A stretch of DNA of 34,173 nucleotides from positions 1-34,173 of the forward strand of contig JAYMSP010001268.1 in NCBI GenBank assembly GCA_036897095.1, written 5' to 3'. A program made the translations under genes and the position numbers. Position 1 is the stretch's first letter, and the number at the start of each line of letters is the position of its first letter. This document shows, in pieces, positions 1-11,252 of the stretch. The notes below the pieces were generated by a model. It saw only the letters and a list, made by a program, of their open reading frames with translations. It ran no database searches and had not been told where the DNA came from. Origin of the DNA: Plantago elongata (lineage: Eukaryota > Streptophyta > Magnoliopsida > Lamiales > Plantaginaceae).

Positions 1-838
1 TCTGAAATAAGAGGTCAATATGGACTGTTTTTTGTGTTAAAATAGCACCAATTCTCCCTTCCAACGGCTATTTTTTTTGAAAATAATGTAACTAAATTAA
101 TTACGAGTAAGTACCGGATAAACCAAATCAATTACATCTAGGTCCTCATGTGATCCTCACATGAGGCCGTGTTTGGATTGCAATACAAATGAATAGTGAA
201 TTAAGTTGGTCAACGCAAATGGACCTGGATGTAATTGTTGATCTCAGTGGACCCATCTGCAACATGTGCATCTAACATGGATATATGTAATTATCCCTAA
301 AATTTATCAAATTATCACATCTTCAAAAATATATGGACGTATATAAACTATGATACCATAACGTAACGAAAATCAATATTATAAAATCATTAGTCATACT
401 TTACAAATAATGGTGAATTTGAAATGTTTATATTATTATAATTCATATTCATAATTGTTAATATTTGTTTAATTATTTAGTATAATTAAATTAACTAACT
501 TTACATGAATGATTTTTTTTTTAAAATAAAAAATGAACCAGTTCAGATCTGCCAGGATAGATCGGAGCGCAAAGGTCCGCCCAGCGTGCAGATATGGGCG
601 GAGCTTAACAGCTCCATGATGGAGTTGTACTGCTCCGACCAAATCGTCGAAGAAGCTATGATCAGATCTGGTCGGAGCTTCTCTGGCCAATCGGGGTGAC
701 GGATTGTTCTTCGTTCGTGTTTTTCGTTCTTCATCTTCGTGTTCTTTTAAACTTTCTTCGATTTATTTCTGGATAATATGATTGGTCCAAATAAACATAT
801 TTAGATGTTTTTTTTAGGTAAAATTATAATTATTTATA
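1..838. other. Intergenic DNA with a small foldback
   Basis: No supported gene. Inverted repeats at 129-145 and 221-237 (one mismatch in 17) enclose a tight hairpin at 144-166, so the interval looks like a small foldback or MITE remnant. A less AT-rich stretch at about 540-705 contains repeated GGTCGGAGC-like words on both strands. Short open frames there overlap on both strands and none resembles a known protein. Confidence 0.4.
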
Positions 839-1919
839 GAGAATTTTTTTTTTACACTACAACCTTTTGGCCCACTTTGAATTTACACTCGGACCTTTTT
901 TTTTTGGGAGTCTGCACTAAAACCTTTGCAAATATTTTGACCTAACACGCCAGTGACGGCGTAAACTCTCCGTTAGTTTTATTTTCATATTACACTAAAA
1001 CCTTTACAGAATTTACACGTGTTACCAAAACCTTTGCAAAAACTTGCACTCGCTACCTGAACCTTTGCCTAGGATGAAATTTTGCACAAAATATGATCAT
1101 TTTTATATATTTAATTGCAGTTTTGGTTTTAAACGGGTTAGAGGTCAAGGATGATTCATCAGTCATGATTAATCTCCCTCCCCTATTTGTGTATATCGCA
1201 TTTTTTTTCAGGTTTAATACATGCATGGTGGATATATAATTTTTTGTGCATTCTTAACAAATCTTATTGGTTGATGATAATTGTAATTTGATTGTCATTT
1301 AAAATCTCCAATAACTTAATATTTGACACTATTATTTGTGACATGGTAGTTTTTTTTGGTTATTGTACGTTACTTTGAACTTTGAAGCACAAATATGTTT
1401 TAGAGGCTATATTATTTGTCAAATTTAATTTTTTATTTTTTAGTAACAAAATGATAGAAAATGTGTCTGGAATTTAATTTGGACTTACTAGCTACATAAT
1501 TGATGAGTTCATTCATGATAAACATGATCAACGAATGTTACTATACATGCTAACTTACATAGGTGTAACAAAAAATAAACAAGGTAAATGTACAAATTGA
1601 AAGGACAAAACAAACACATTATTACTTGAAAAATAACAATTTGAAATATCATGAAAACTAAACGAATATTATGAACTTTTTCATTCTAGGAAAAGAAATC
1701 GACAACAAGTGTAAATTTTTTGTAAAGGTTCCGGTAACGACTGTAAATTTCTGCAAAGGTTTTGGTGTAATTTGAAAATAAAACTAACGGAGAGTTAACA
1801 CCGTCTAACCTTTGTGTTAGGTAAAATTTTTAACAGAGGTTTTAGTGCAGACTCCTAAAAAAAGTTTCGGGTGTAAATTCAAATTGGGCCAAAAGGTTGT
1901 AGTTTAAAAAAAAAATTCA
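839..1919. mobile_element. Non-autonomous long-TIR DNA transposon, probably Mutator-like
   Basis: The arms at about 839-1060 and 1700-1919 are inverted copies of about 220 bp, roughly 80 percent identical by eye. Both carry, in opposite orientation, words such as CTACAACCTTTTGGCCCA, AGTCTGCACTAAAACCT and TAACTCTCCGTTAGTTTTAT. The 8-mer TATTTATA lies just outside each end (831-838 and 1920-1927), and 8 of 9 bases agree if one more base is included, as expected for an 8-9 bp target duplication. The ~640 bp between the arms is AT-rich with no coding potential. Long TIRs plus a duplication near 9 bp favour a Mutator-like element; hAT is the alternative. The poly-A/T tracts at both tips make the exact ends uncertain by a few bases. 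Confidence 0.7.
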
Positions 1920-3480
1920 TATTTATAATTTAGGACTATTTTATTAACTACAATAATTATAGTGTTATTTATAATATATAAAAATGCATCATGCGTTTAG
2001 TAAAAATCGTACTGCGCTTAAACATTCCTTTTATAATATGTATCATCATCGCTCATTACATGATAATTATCTCATGTTTCCCCCGCGGTAAGGCATGTTG
2101 ATTTTGTCGTGGACTGTTGGGTTCGATCCTCCCCCAATTTTCCAGTTTTCCACCTTTTAGTTAACTTTACTTCCACTTTCCTTCTTTTCTAGTTGATTAG
2201 TTGTATACCATCTCGCCTGAAACTGCACATAATACTTCCTACTATTAATTCATTTTGAATGATTGATTAAATAAAATAGTAGATTAATTACTAAACGATA
2301 TTAAGTTAGCATTGCTACGAGAATACCTCATGATGATTTTGGTCAAATTTTCTTCACTGTTTGAAGGAACATCTAAGCACGATGTTTGCATTTTGATTTT
2401 TAAATAAAAATATATGGACTGTTGCACTTTCTTTATGATTTATATGCATATACGATATTTTTTTGTGATTTAGAAAATATTTAATATGTGTATTATAAAT
2501 AAAGTCTAATTTTTTGTTAAATATAAAATTCTAGAAGCTTCTAGATCTTATATATTTCGTTTTGTTTTATGTTTTATCTGACTTAAATTTCTAACTTCGT
2601 TTGTAAGTAGGAAGTTAGAAATTGAATTTGTAAGGGGTAGTTTCCAATGCAAAAATCAACAAGTTGTATGTGAAATGAACTAACCTATGGAACTTTGTAG
2701 GTCAATTTGTGGTTTCATTTAATTTTAAAGACAAAATAAGTCCGCTTATTTTAGAGGACACAATTCATACACTTCGTTAAGTATGATGTACAATCATCTT
2801 AATGCTTTCACATAAATTAAATGGTATAATAAATACACTAAACATCAGCAGGTAGTACATGGTAGTACATGTTATTAAGGTTAGCGTATAGTTTTATATA
2901 AAAAATTATAGTAATGATAAAAGATAAAGAAGGTGGAGTAAATTGTACTTTTAATAATAAATATTATAAATTATATTTAAAATTAAAATTATATATCGGG
3001 TATGAAGTTATAAATTAGGATAAGCACAATTTGACGCAATACTTATCTAATGTGTGTATTTTAGGTGATGACACTTGGAAAGTTTAGTAATAATCAATCC
3101 ACTTGGTAAACTGATCCAAATAAGAAATGAAAACTGGTGGGACTAGATATGTCAACTCTTTTAATCAACTGCACTAATAGGGCAACCCAAAGTTAATGTT
3201 CTTGTGCATAATATTCAAACTAGATGGTACTATGACATGAAGATTAATTTAAGGGTTGATTAAGACATGATGATTCACAAGTACAACGTGAGAGGCTGTA
3301 ACTAAACTATAGTTACACTTAGATAGCTTGCAAGTAGTGGAGTTGAATACAAGTATCATCATGTGTGTTAAGCTAACATGGGTGTGTGTGAGAGTGAGAG
3401 TTGGCACAAAGTCAGTATCATTCAAAGTAGCAAGTGATCAAACACTAGTATTATTGTGTATAGATTCACACTTTATTTCT
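1920..3480. other. AT-rich intergenic DNA with one tRNA-like trace
   Basis: No coding region is supported. A B-box-like word GGGTTCGATCC at about 2119-2131 follows a weak A-box-like stretch at about 2089-2105. This could be a decayed tRNA-derived SINE, since a full tRNA cloverleaf is not evident. The rest is AT-rich and featureless to me. Confidence 0.25.
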
Positions 3481-3483
3481 TGT

Positions 3484-3566
3484 TTAATTAGTTTTCATTG
3501 TGTTGTGAATTGGTTACAACCTCCACAAGTGGTGGTTGTCAACACACCACTAGCACAACTAATTAA
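3484..3566. repeat. Imperfect foldback
   Basis: TTAATTAGTT (3484-3493) is mirrored by AACTAATTAA (3557-3566), and ACAACCTCCAC (3516-3526) is mirrored with one mismatch by GTGGTGGTTGT (3529-3539). The nested arms could fold into a long imperfect hairpin. No target duplication is evident. Confidence 0.4.
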
Positions 3567-3715
3567 GCACAACCTTAATCCCACTAAACTATTTGCTTCT
3601 TTCTTTCTTTCTTTCTTTATTTTAAGAGTTTAAAGCACCCTAGGAAGATTCAGAGTGTGTGTAATGTGTTCCCGTTGTGGTACGGATCGAACCTTTAGAC
3701 ATGTACCGATTTACG

Positions 3716-3843
3716 AATTAGAAATTATTTGTTATACAATTCAAATTGGTAAAATCCAATTCAAATGTCCTGTTTTATATATAAAACAGGGCATTTAAAT
3801 TGGGTTTTGCCAATTCAGATTGTATACCAAACAGTCTATTAGA
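3716..3843. mobile_element. Small hairpin MITE
   Basis: Two arms of about 63 bp form an inverted repeat centred between 3779 and 3780. The core TGTTTTATATATAAAACA is perfectly palindromic, and the outer arms (TTATACAATTC...AATTGG on the left, its mirror on the right) pair with scattered mismatches. The compact, loop-free form is typical of foldback MITEs. I could not identify terminal motifs or a target duplication, so the superfamily is open. Confidence 0.6.
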
Positions 3844-5600
3844 CACTGTTATTGATTTGCTTGGTATGTCGTGGCCGCATTTTCTGCACTCATAAGCATA
3901 CGAAGAAACTTCTGAGTGGTGTGAAGGTTCTTGTATTTCTAGAGAATCCGATTTTTTGTTTATAACAAGTAGTATTAAGGCAAATGTCATGCTTCCCTAT
4001 ATTATCCCTTCATTATGTTGCATATTCACGCCAGTAAATTGTCAAGGTCATATATATAATGGCATTAATTACTTTAGTCGTTAAATGGGACTATTATACT
4101 ATATCTGAGGGCAAGATGAAAGAAAATAATGCATGTTGTTTCCATCAAGATCCCATGTATTACATGCTCGACTCACTGTCTCACTCAGACCTCGTGTGAT
4201 CAGTCGATCGCGTGAGTGTTTTGACAACTTGATTAACTCTTAGCTCAAACCCTTGTCAAACTCTTAATTTAGAATAAGTACATAACTCAACTAATTAATC
4301 GTCACTTTACGGCTTATTCACACGAAACTTTTGATTCAGTGAATTTGATGGAGTCGTGCAAGTTTATTTTTTATATACAAGTAAAATTAATTTTAAGGGT
4401 TTTTGATTTAGGGTTGGTATTTATTGATGTGATATACTGTAGAATGTTTTAGGATTATTTGATTATTTTTAATATTATTAAATTAGTTTAAGGATGTTAT
4501 AATAAATGAAAAAGTAAATAAAAAAAATGGATAAGTACTGAGATAAATATTAATTAAATTCTAAATTAAAATTAGTACTGTTCGGACTCGATTAGAATTA
4601 CAATTCAAACATAATCACCTTGCCTACTTCCAGATGTTTGATTGATAATTTTGTCCACAAACATCGTGTATAAATTTCAATAATGGCCTCAAACACGAGC
4701 TGCACGACGAACAAATTAGGTCATGAACTACTCTTATAAGCTTAACTATTTTTGGGAAATTTGTAAATTTGTAAATATAAATTCAAATCTTTAAAAAGAA
4801 ATTGCGAACCTTAGTGTCAACCATATATTGGAGGGGAGTATAAAGTGAGGTAACAAAAAAGATGAAATAGACAGATCGGGTGCAGAATTTAAATAGACCA
4901 ACCACGTGTCGAGCAGGAAAGGGTGCCAAATATGTGGATGCTTAGGTTGTGCTAAAAGAGAGGCAATGGATATTATTAACTGTGTTAAACAATTGATTAG
5001 TAAGTTGCAATGTGACTGTGAGTATATTGCCAAACACATTGCATAAGTATATCTTCCTTATTAGGTTGATTAATGTAACGCTTTAAATTCTTTAATGTTG
5101 CTGTGGGCGCGGAGATGTACTCAGATGTCTATTGTTTATATCGATCGTCGTCACTTGAGCTGTATCCGCTCACACACGTCACGAACACTTTTATTGTCCA
5201 GCCCACGCATTTTATGTAACGATAATATACATTGCTATCAAGGAACACAGATAATATATTCTACTCCTATATATGTTCTTGTTAACTTTACTATGATATG
5301 AGACTTTTAGATGTTACATCTATCCTTCTTAAACTGTATAAGTGTTCCAGTATTTTGATATGAACTTTTGGGTTGGATTGACTCTGATACCATTTCTGAC
5401 TATCCGACTATTAATCGTTTAGCATTTACCATTGTGCCGGCACAATTACTCGTGAATTACTCTTGCTACTAGCCTCCATGTACCAGAGTTCACTTTCGCG
5501 TACGTTGTTCTCTCTCGTTTGCACACTTAGAAGACTTACCGGTAAGTCATTTATTCTAAAATTACTCTAGAGTAAACACACTTTACTCTGAAATTCGACA
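3844..5600. other. AT-rich intergenic DNA, no gene seen
   Basis: No supported coding region. An isolated CTCTGATACCA at 5382-5392 is the reverse complement of the usual initiator-tRNA primer-binding site of plant LTR retrotransposons, so a small minus-strand LTR-element relic may lie here; no LTR boundary can be drawn. Confidence 0.3.
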
Positions 5601-5602
5601 AC

Positions 5603-5675
5603 GAAGCGCATGTCAGTTGGTAAGAAGCTTCACCTCCAATCAATAGGTAGGGGGTTCGAGTCACCCTTTAGCCAT
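5603..5675 (+). repeat. tRNA-derived SINE-like fragment
   Basis: An A-box-like GTCAGTTGGTAAGA (about 5612-5625) is followed about 30 bp later by a B-box-like GGGTTCGAGTCACC (about 5652-5665), the spacing of an internal RNA polymerase III promoter. The acceptor stem does not pair convincingly, so this is more likely the head of a tRNA-derived SINE than a working tRNA gene. The 3' limit and any target duplication are not resolved. Confidence 0.45.
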
Positions 5676-7548
5676 TTCAAAATAAAACTTTATTCTAAAT
5701 TCTTATAGATGAACTTTCAAAATGAAATGTGCACGGTGTTTCTTTTTTCTTTTTTTAAAGTTTAAATGTATTAATTCATCTGAAAATTGAACACCAGAAT
5801 TATTCCATGAAGCAGTGCATCAATAATTCACATAGAGTAATATGAATATCATTCTCAATCTTAACTAAATTCTCTTAAATATATTTCAATTTTTTTAAAT
5901 ATTAAGAATTATTTAGTTAAAGGAAGAATGTATTACCAACTTAAATGCATTTTACATTTTGTATATGCCGTTGATACTTCCAAATGACATAAAGCTGGCA
6001 TGCGCCTAATGTGATAAAATCTAATTCTGTGAATGAACGCATCCACGTAGAAAGCCACCAGTTGTGCAAGATCCATGGATGCTCTTGTCATTGAGAAGAC
6101 GACACCTAATCGAGAATTAGGCCAATGATCAACCAAACCTTAATTAGCAAAATATTTTAGTTACAGAATAGAAAAAAATTGGCAATTCGCCTTATCTATA
6201 TTATCATCATACAACATTAATCATCATGTTGAAGGAGGGTGGATAATTGACAAGGTAGCATGTGACATGATATTATTTGAATGAAAAGGCTACTAGCTAG
6301 CTTAGAACAAAGAAACTCACTTAATTTAAATTTGAGAATGGAATGATCTGTGCTAGTTTGTATTTGGACATGATTTCACGCAATGTCTCCACATGACTTG
6401 GCTTCACAATTATCCCAATACGTGCACATAACAAACACCCGTTCACCTCAACTCACTTAAGATCTATATTCTTTCTACTTCTCCATTTTCTTTTTTATTA
6501 TTTGAAATGATAAAAATAACTCGAACCTTCAATCAATTAATTAAAAAAAAATATTTTATCAACTGAGTTGTATTTCATTATCATTTTATAAATTAAAAAT
6601 GTAATTAATATCAAGCCCTTGCCAATAAAAGGTGTTAATTCACCCAAAGTTTATGTACATTGACTACATTCTTTAATTTGCACGCACACGCACTCAGTGA
6701 ACGATTCATATGAAATAAAAGTTAAAATGACAAATTTGGTACCAATTTCATGAACCCATGTGCACGTCCTATAAGCTTTTTAAGTTTTTAGCAAGCCTAG
6801 TAGTATACATAATGGATCAAAATTGTCATTTTACCTATTCATTATATCAGTTCAACTCGCATTTTAAGTTAATATCAAGAGTAATTCCACTACCCTGCTT
6901 ATATTCCACTTTGAGTGATAGCCACTTATGTATTTTGAAATGAATTTGCACCATATAGGGTATATGGTGATTATTATTCTTTCTTTAATTCTCATAATTA
7001 ATAGAAAGTATATACAATAAAATCGTAATCGAACTTAATTCCATGACATGTTAGTCGGAACCACAAGCAGAATGATCGGTGAGGTTATACATTACCTAAT
7101 CTTTAATTAGTTGTATTTGGCACCTAATCTACAACTTGTAATATTTTGATTTAAACCATTGTTGAATATCATCAATTAACCCCTATTTTTAGTAGACCTG
7201 TAATTAAATTAACTACCAACTAGTTGTAATGTAGTTGGAAGAAAATGTGAAGCTGTTACATGAAAGATTTGTAACTAAATCGATCACTATAGTTGAACTA
7301 GTAGCTCGATCGCACCCATTATATGTATGAGTTGAAAAAGATGTGAGAATTAAGATGAGTTTGGTTAGTTAAGAAAGTAAGCAAGTTAGGAATAATTCAG
7401 TTGAATAATTAGGTGTAAATTGGTGGGGTTTTAAAGACCTTGCAGCTAGCTAAGCTACAAGTGAAGTGAGATTATCAAATACAGCAAGAAACAGCTTAAG
7501 AATCTACGTCAACTCACCATATTGCTGTGCCAGTGTTACAATTATATA
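5676..7548. other. AT-rich intergenic DNA, nothing recognised
   Basis: No coding region, structured repeat or RNA gene could be supported here. Short open frames on either strand have no recognisable domains. Confidence 0.3.
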
Positions 7549-7700
7549 ATCCCTCGATTCCAAAAATGTCCCCATTTAAAATTTTCATATTCTTAAATAA
7601 AAACTCGCCATCTACTTTATATATTATATTTACAATAACCCTAAATTATCTTATATTAACTCTGCAACATTGTCCTTAAACAAAATGACCATTAATAATC
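7549..7700. mobile_element. Stowaway-like MITE fragment (one end)
   Basis: The sequence after TA at about 7548-7549 reads ATCCCTCGATTCC and then an AT-rich body with TTAAATAAAAA, resembling the left end of Stowaway (Tc1/mariner) MITEs, which start CTCCCTCCGT. No matching right terminus was found, so this is at best a truncated copy. Confidence 0.3.
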
Positions 7701-9242
7701 AAAGAATTTAAGACGTATTGATTAATTTTATTACAGTTGAGAGAAGAAAGAACAAATACAGGGTGGATACACATGGGCTTGCATTTATTTAGTGTGTTTA
7801 TTTATTTTATTTGTTTATTAGTTTAGAATATTATATTATTATTTACATGTTAAAGTATTAATTTATATTCAAACCATTGAAAAGGATCAAGAATGTTACT
7901 CACATTAATATAAATTACTTTTTTAAAATCAATATATACTGACTTCAGAGTTTATCATGTTTGCTCTAGAATAATTTTAGAATATAGAATCAACCGGAAG
8001 TCTCTCGATCCGTATACAAGTGGGGACATAGTGCGTGTAAAAAAGTACTAGTCCGGGTAAGATAGTGCAACATATTCAGGGAACTGTTAATGAGTAACCG
8101 CGCCAACCCAAATGGTCGATATTCGATTGATTAGTAGTCTAGTCGGGTCTCCTGGTTCACGCATAAGGAGACAAAATGCACTATAAAGAATTTGTGTGGA
8201 GATGTCAACGTATCGCCTAAAGAGTTATCCATGAAAAATTTATCGTGTCGATTAATAAACTATTATTTTACTCTTATCAATATTATATAATTATCTTTCA
8301 ATCTATCATACCATTCGCTTACACAAGGTAACAGATTCTTGTTCTCAATGAAATCAAACTCATAACACTATTTATAAACCGGCAGTTACCAACCCATATT
8401 TGGTAGTATCATTTATTCTATTGTCATTTAGTGAAACCCATAGTAGTGATCTCTTCATCAACCATGCAAGTGAACCCTTTTTGTTTCGACTTTATTTGTA
8501 TCCTTCGATAGAAATAAATAACAAAACAAACTATTAACTATATTTCAGTAGTGACGAACCTAATCCACGACTTCTTGTTGTGGTTCTGGTCATGCCTAAT
8601 CCTTCCCATGCCCTCTCATTTGCACTTCCACGTCACTTTCTCACATTTATCTCCTCACTCATGCCTTCTACTGTCAACAGTCAATTACATACCTACTCTG
8701 CATATCCCCTGCACGAAAATCCGATTTACTTTCTTACGTGAAATTAAGTAAAATATAATTTATGAAACGAAAAGAGTATATTTAAAACCGATGTATGTGT
8801 ATATTAATTATGTAATTATGAAAACATTGAAGTAGAGAGTTATAAAATGACATTTAAAATAGTATTAGTAGTAAAAGATTAATTAGAGATGTAGAAAGAA
8901 TTGTGAGTGGCTTTTAGAGATGCAAAAAGAACAAGAAGAAAGAAAGATGCCCCCATTAATCACCCACTTTTCGTGAATGAAAGGAAACCATGTACTACTC
9001 CAACTCTATACTCTATAGTAAGTAACCACTTGCTCACTCAAAGAATTCAACTCTAACATGGAATTGAACCATTGCCTTGCTTCAAAGAATCATTTGCAAA
9101 CCATTTCAATCATAACTAAAATACTACTACCACCTTACATTAACAATTCGTATAATTAATTAACCCCCAATATATTTTTCAACTTGTAATCAATTAAAAA
9201 AAAAATAAGAGTTTACTATAGCTATTCTATTGACATTAATTT
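7701..9242. other. Intergenic DNA downstream of the zinc-finger gene
   Basis: No gene supported. It includes the 3' flank of the minus-strand zinc-finger gene ending at 9243; a polyadenylation site cannot be fixed by eye. The rest is AT-rich and unremarkable. Confidence 0.3.
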
Positions 9243-10031
9243 CTAATAATGGCAGTCCACCAGAGGCGCTGCAGCGGAGAACACAAACCGGCAAAAGCCC
9301 TCCGTCTGTTGGTCCTCCTCCGATGGAGCGGGCAAGTTCAGATCCAATTCAAATACGGGCCGGGTTTTCTCACTGACATCATGCGAATCGTCCTCGGAAC
9401 TTGTGCCACTTATCCTCATGATCATACCGTTATGATTCATGTTATTAGTAACAACTCCCACCGACCTGTGCCTTCTCATGTGTCCTCCCAAGGCCTGTCC
9501 CGAACCGAACTCCGAACCACAAATCGAACACTCGTGAATTTTGCTCTTAATGTTTTGATTTTCACCAACAAAATGACTCATGCTCTTGTGAGCCTGTACT
9601 TGTGTTGAAACCGGCAAGGATAGAATAGTACTTTTAACTTTTACCGGCACATAAGTAGGAGGAGATTTTTTCCCATCATCGGAATCCAGCTTCGGCCGTC
9701 TGTGACTTGCTCGGTGGCCGCCGAGCGCTTGAAAAGACGGAAAGTTCCGGTTACAAGTCTTGCACTCGTAAACATAGATTCCGACCTTTGAGTCCGTCGT
9801 GGTTGACATCTCTGTGAATTTCCGGGTGGATTTTGGGTCCGGTCGAGCCGGGGAGCCGCCACAAGCGAGTAGAATCAAACAGTTGGCCATGTCTTCGTCT
9901 TCTTCGGTGCACGTGGATATTCCACTGCCTCCGTAGGAGGAGGCGGAGGAGGACGGACGTGGACGTTTCGTACGCTTTCCTTTTACGATGACTTGATCAT
10001 TGGAAGCCGAAAACTCTTCGAGCAATTCCAT
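9243..10031 (-). CDS. ZAT5: ZAT5-like C2H2 zinc-finger transcriptional repressor
   Basis: Intact intronless 262-aa protein, probably nuclear and DNA-binding. Visible parts in order: a basic NLS/B-box KGKRTKRPRP (residues 17-26); an acidic-to-hydrophobic L-box EDEDMANCLILLA (44-56); finger 1 with C90, C93, H106, H110 and the plant-specific QALGGH helix (101-106); finger 2 with C168, C171, H184, H188 and again QALGGH (179-184); and a C-terminal EAR motif LDLNLPAP (229-236) that recruits TOPLESS-type corepressors. This order and length match plant C1-2i (ZAT) proteins. The ANCLILLA box and the YVYECKTC lead-in point to the ZAT5 branch. The ATG at 10031-10029 is preferred because the NLS follows it at the usual distance and a TATA box lies about 115 bp upstream. 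Family members act in abiotic-stress, defence and hormone responses; the specific role here is inferred only. The exact subfamily assignment is from memory. Confidence 0.93.
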   Translation of the reverse strand: MELLEEFSASNDQVIVKGKRTKRPRPSSSASSYGGSGISTCTEEDEDMANCLILLACGGSPARPDPKSTRKFTEMSTTTDSKVGIYVYECKTCNRNFPSFQALGGHRASHRRPKLDSDDGKKSPPTYVPVKVKSTILSLPVSTQVQAHKSMSHFVGENQNIKSKIHECSICGSEFGSGQALGGHMRRHRSVGVVTNNMNHNGMIMRISGTSSEDDSHDVSEKTRPVFELDLNLPAPSEEDQQTEGFCRFVFSAAAPLVDCHY

Positions 10032-10144
10032 GATGTTTAGAGAGGGTGTGGGATGGGATGGGATGGGATTGGAGTTTGGTTGTGGTAAGGGAGTGAAGAG
10101 TAGTAGAAGTAGAAGTGGGAGGAGTGTGAAGAGAGAAAGGGAAA

Positions 10145-10152
10145 TATTTATA
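10145..10152 (-). promoter_or_regulatory. TATA box of the zinc-finger gene
   Basis: TATAAATA on the minus strand lies about 115 bp upstream of the start codon. It leaves a pyrimidine-rich leader (CTTCTACTTCTACTACTC-like), which is common in plant 5' UTRs. No other TATA-like word is better placed. Confidence 0.6.
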
Positions 10153-10260
10153 AGTGGAATTTGTTTGTATTGTAGACAGAGAAATGGTAGGGATAGTGAG
10201 TGGTGAGCAAGAAATTGGAGTCAAAAGCTCTCTCTCGTGAGCAGTTACAAAATCACATAA

Positions 10261-10430
10261 GCTTGTAGCCACCAATTTTCGTTCGTTTTGCTTTATTGAA
10301 TTTTGCCAACTTAGGGAAAAAGTAAGTGAGTTTTTTTCTTGTGTGTAACTTGAGTTGAAAGGGCTTATAGCCACAATTTTTGTTTGCTTTGCCAACTTAT
10401 GGAAAAAAAGTGATTATTTTGTGTAGCTAA
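10261..10430. repeat. Imperfect direct duplication upstream of the zinc-finger gene
   Basis: GCTTGTAGCCACCAATTTT (from 10261) and GCTTATAGCCACAATTTTT (from 10363) start two related blocks, each continuing with GTTTGCTTTGCCAACTTA-like sequence, an A-run and AGT. The period is about 102 bp and the second copy is shorter. The blocks lie 230-400 bp upstream of the start codon, within likely promoter range. Confidence 0.6.
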
Positions 10431-11009
10431 CACACGTCTTTCTTTTCTTGTTACTTTTGAACTACTTGTAGTTACTCATAATAATACTAGTTAACTTGCT
10501 ATTTATGGCGTTCACTTATAAAAACTGGAAAGCAAAAAGAAAAAGACCTCTGACCTGTATTAGCAATCACTTTTGGGTTCATTTTCATTCATTGTTATGC
10601 CTAAATTAATAAGCAATTAACTCGTACTAGCTCTAGAATGGAGTGTCAATTGTCAACAACGGCAAAAACCTAGCTAGGTAATAACCGTAGAAAACCTTTG
10701 GTTACTATTTTGTATACAACATTTTGGAAAAAGACTGGAAAAGTATGTAAATGATCAATCTTTTAACGAATTTTCCACATTTCATTATTATTGATTTCAA
10801 TTTATATCCTATTTTATGAATTACCACTAACTTTCACCTTCATGAACTTTTCTGGATAAAAAATTCATCTTGTGAACGCATAACTCTCAAATAAATTAAA
10901 TGATTTTATAAGGTAGCTAACCAAGTTAACTTGTTAAAAATAAAAAGCTAAACTAGCTATCAACTAATTAATCAGTTACCATTTAACTTTTCATCTAATT
11001 TTATAAATA
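10431..11009. other. AT-rich intergenic DNA, nothing recognised
   Basis: No coding region, repeat or RNA gene could be supported in this interval upstream of the zinc-finger gene. Confidence 0.3.
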
Positions 11010-11252
11010 CTTCCCCCGTTCCGATTTGAAAATCACGCTTTCCATTTTGAATTGTCCCGGTTTGAACGTCATGTTTCCTTAAATAAAAATTTTATCCCTT
11101 ACTTTATACATTATCTGTCATACTTTATTCACTATTTCTTATACTTTATTCAATTACATTCATAATTTATTATCTTATTTTTTATTTTGTTACTTTTTGT
11201 TAAAATTTATATTCGGTCCCGTGAAATTTCTAAAACGGGATCGAGAACATCA
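11010..11252. mobile_element. Degenerate Stowaway-like MITE
   Basis: It starts after TA with CTTCCCCCGTTCCG and ends with TTTCTAAAACGGGATCGAG-like sequence before TA (11253-11254). Stowaway elements usually begin CTCCCTCCGTCCC and end GGGACGGAGGGAG, with a TA target duplication. Length (~243 bp) and AT-rich body fit; the termini are eroded. Confidence 0.45.

Noticed and set aside
2119-2131. Possible tRNA gene from the B box GGGTTCGATCC
   Set aside because: A box weak and no cloverleaf; at most SINE debris.
3328-3633. 101-codon plus-strand frame
   Set aside because: Hydrophobic and low-complexity, overlaps an imperfect foldback and a CTTT microsatellite; no family resemblance.
5382-5392. Reverse-complement primer-binding-site word CTCTGATACCA
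   Set aside because: Single short word without LTR boundaries, polypurine tract or coding domains; kept only as a hint in the intergenic entry.
5933-6136. 67-codon minus-strand frame with fairly protein-like composition
   Set aside because: No recognisable motif, no flanking coding signal and no promoter; compatible with chance.
9249-9608. 119-codon plus-strand frame
   Set aside because: Lies wholly opposite the zinc-finger coding region and has no recognisable domain; a shadow frame.
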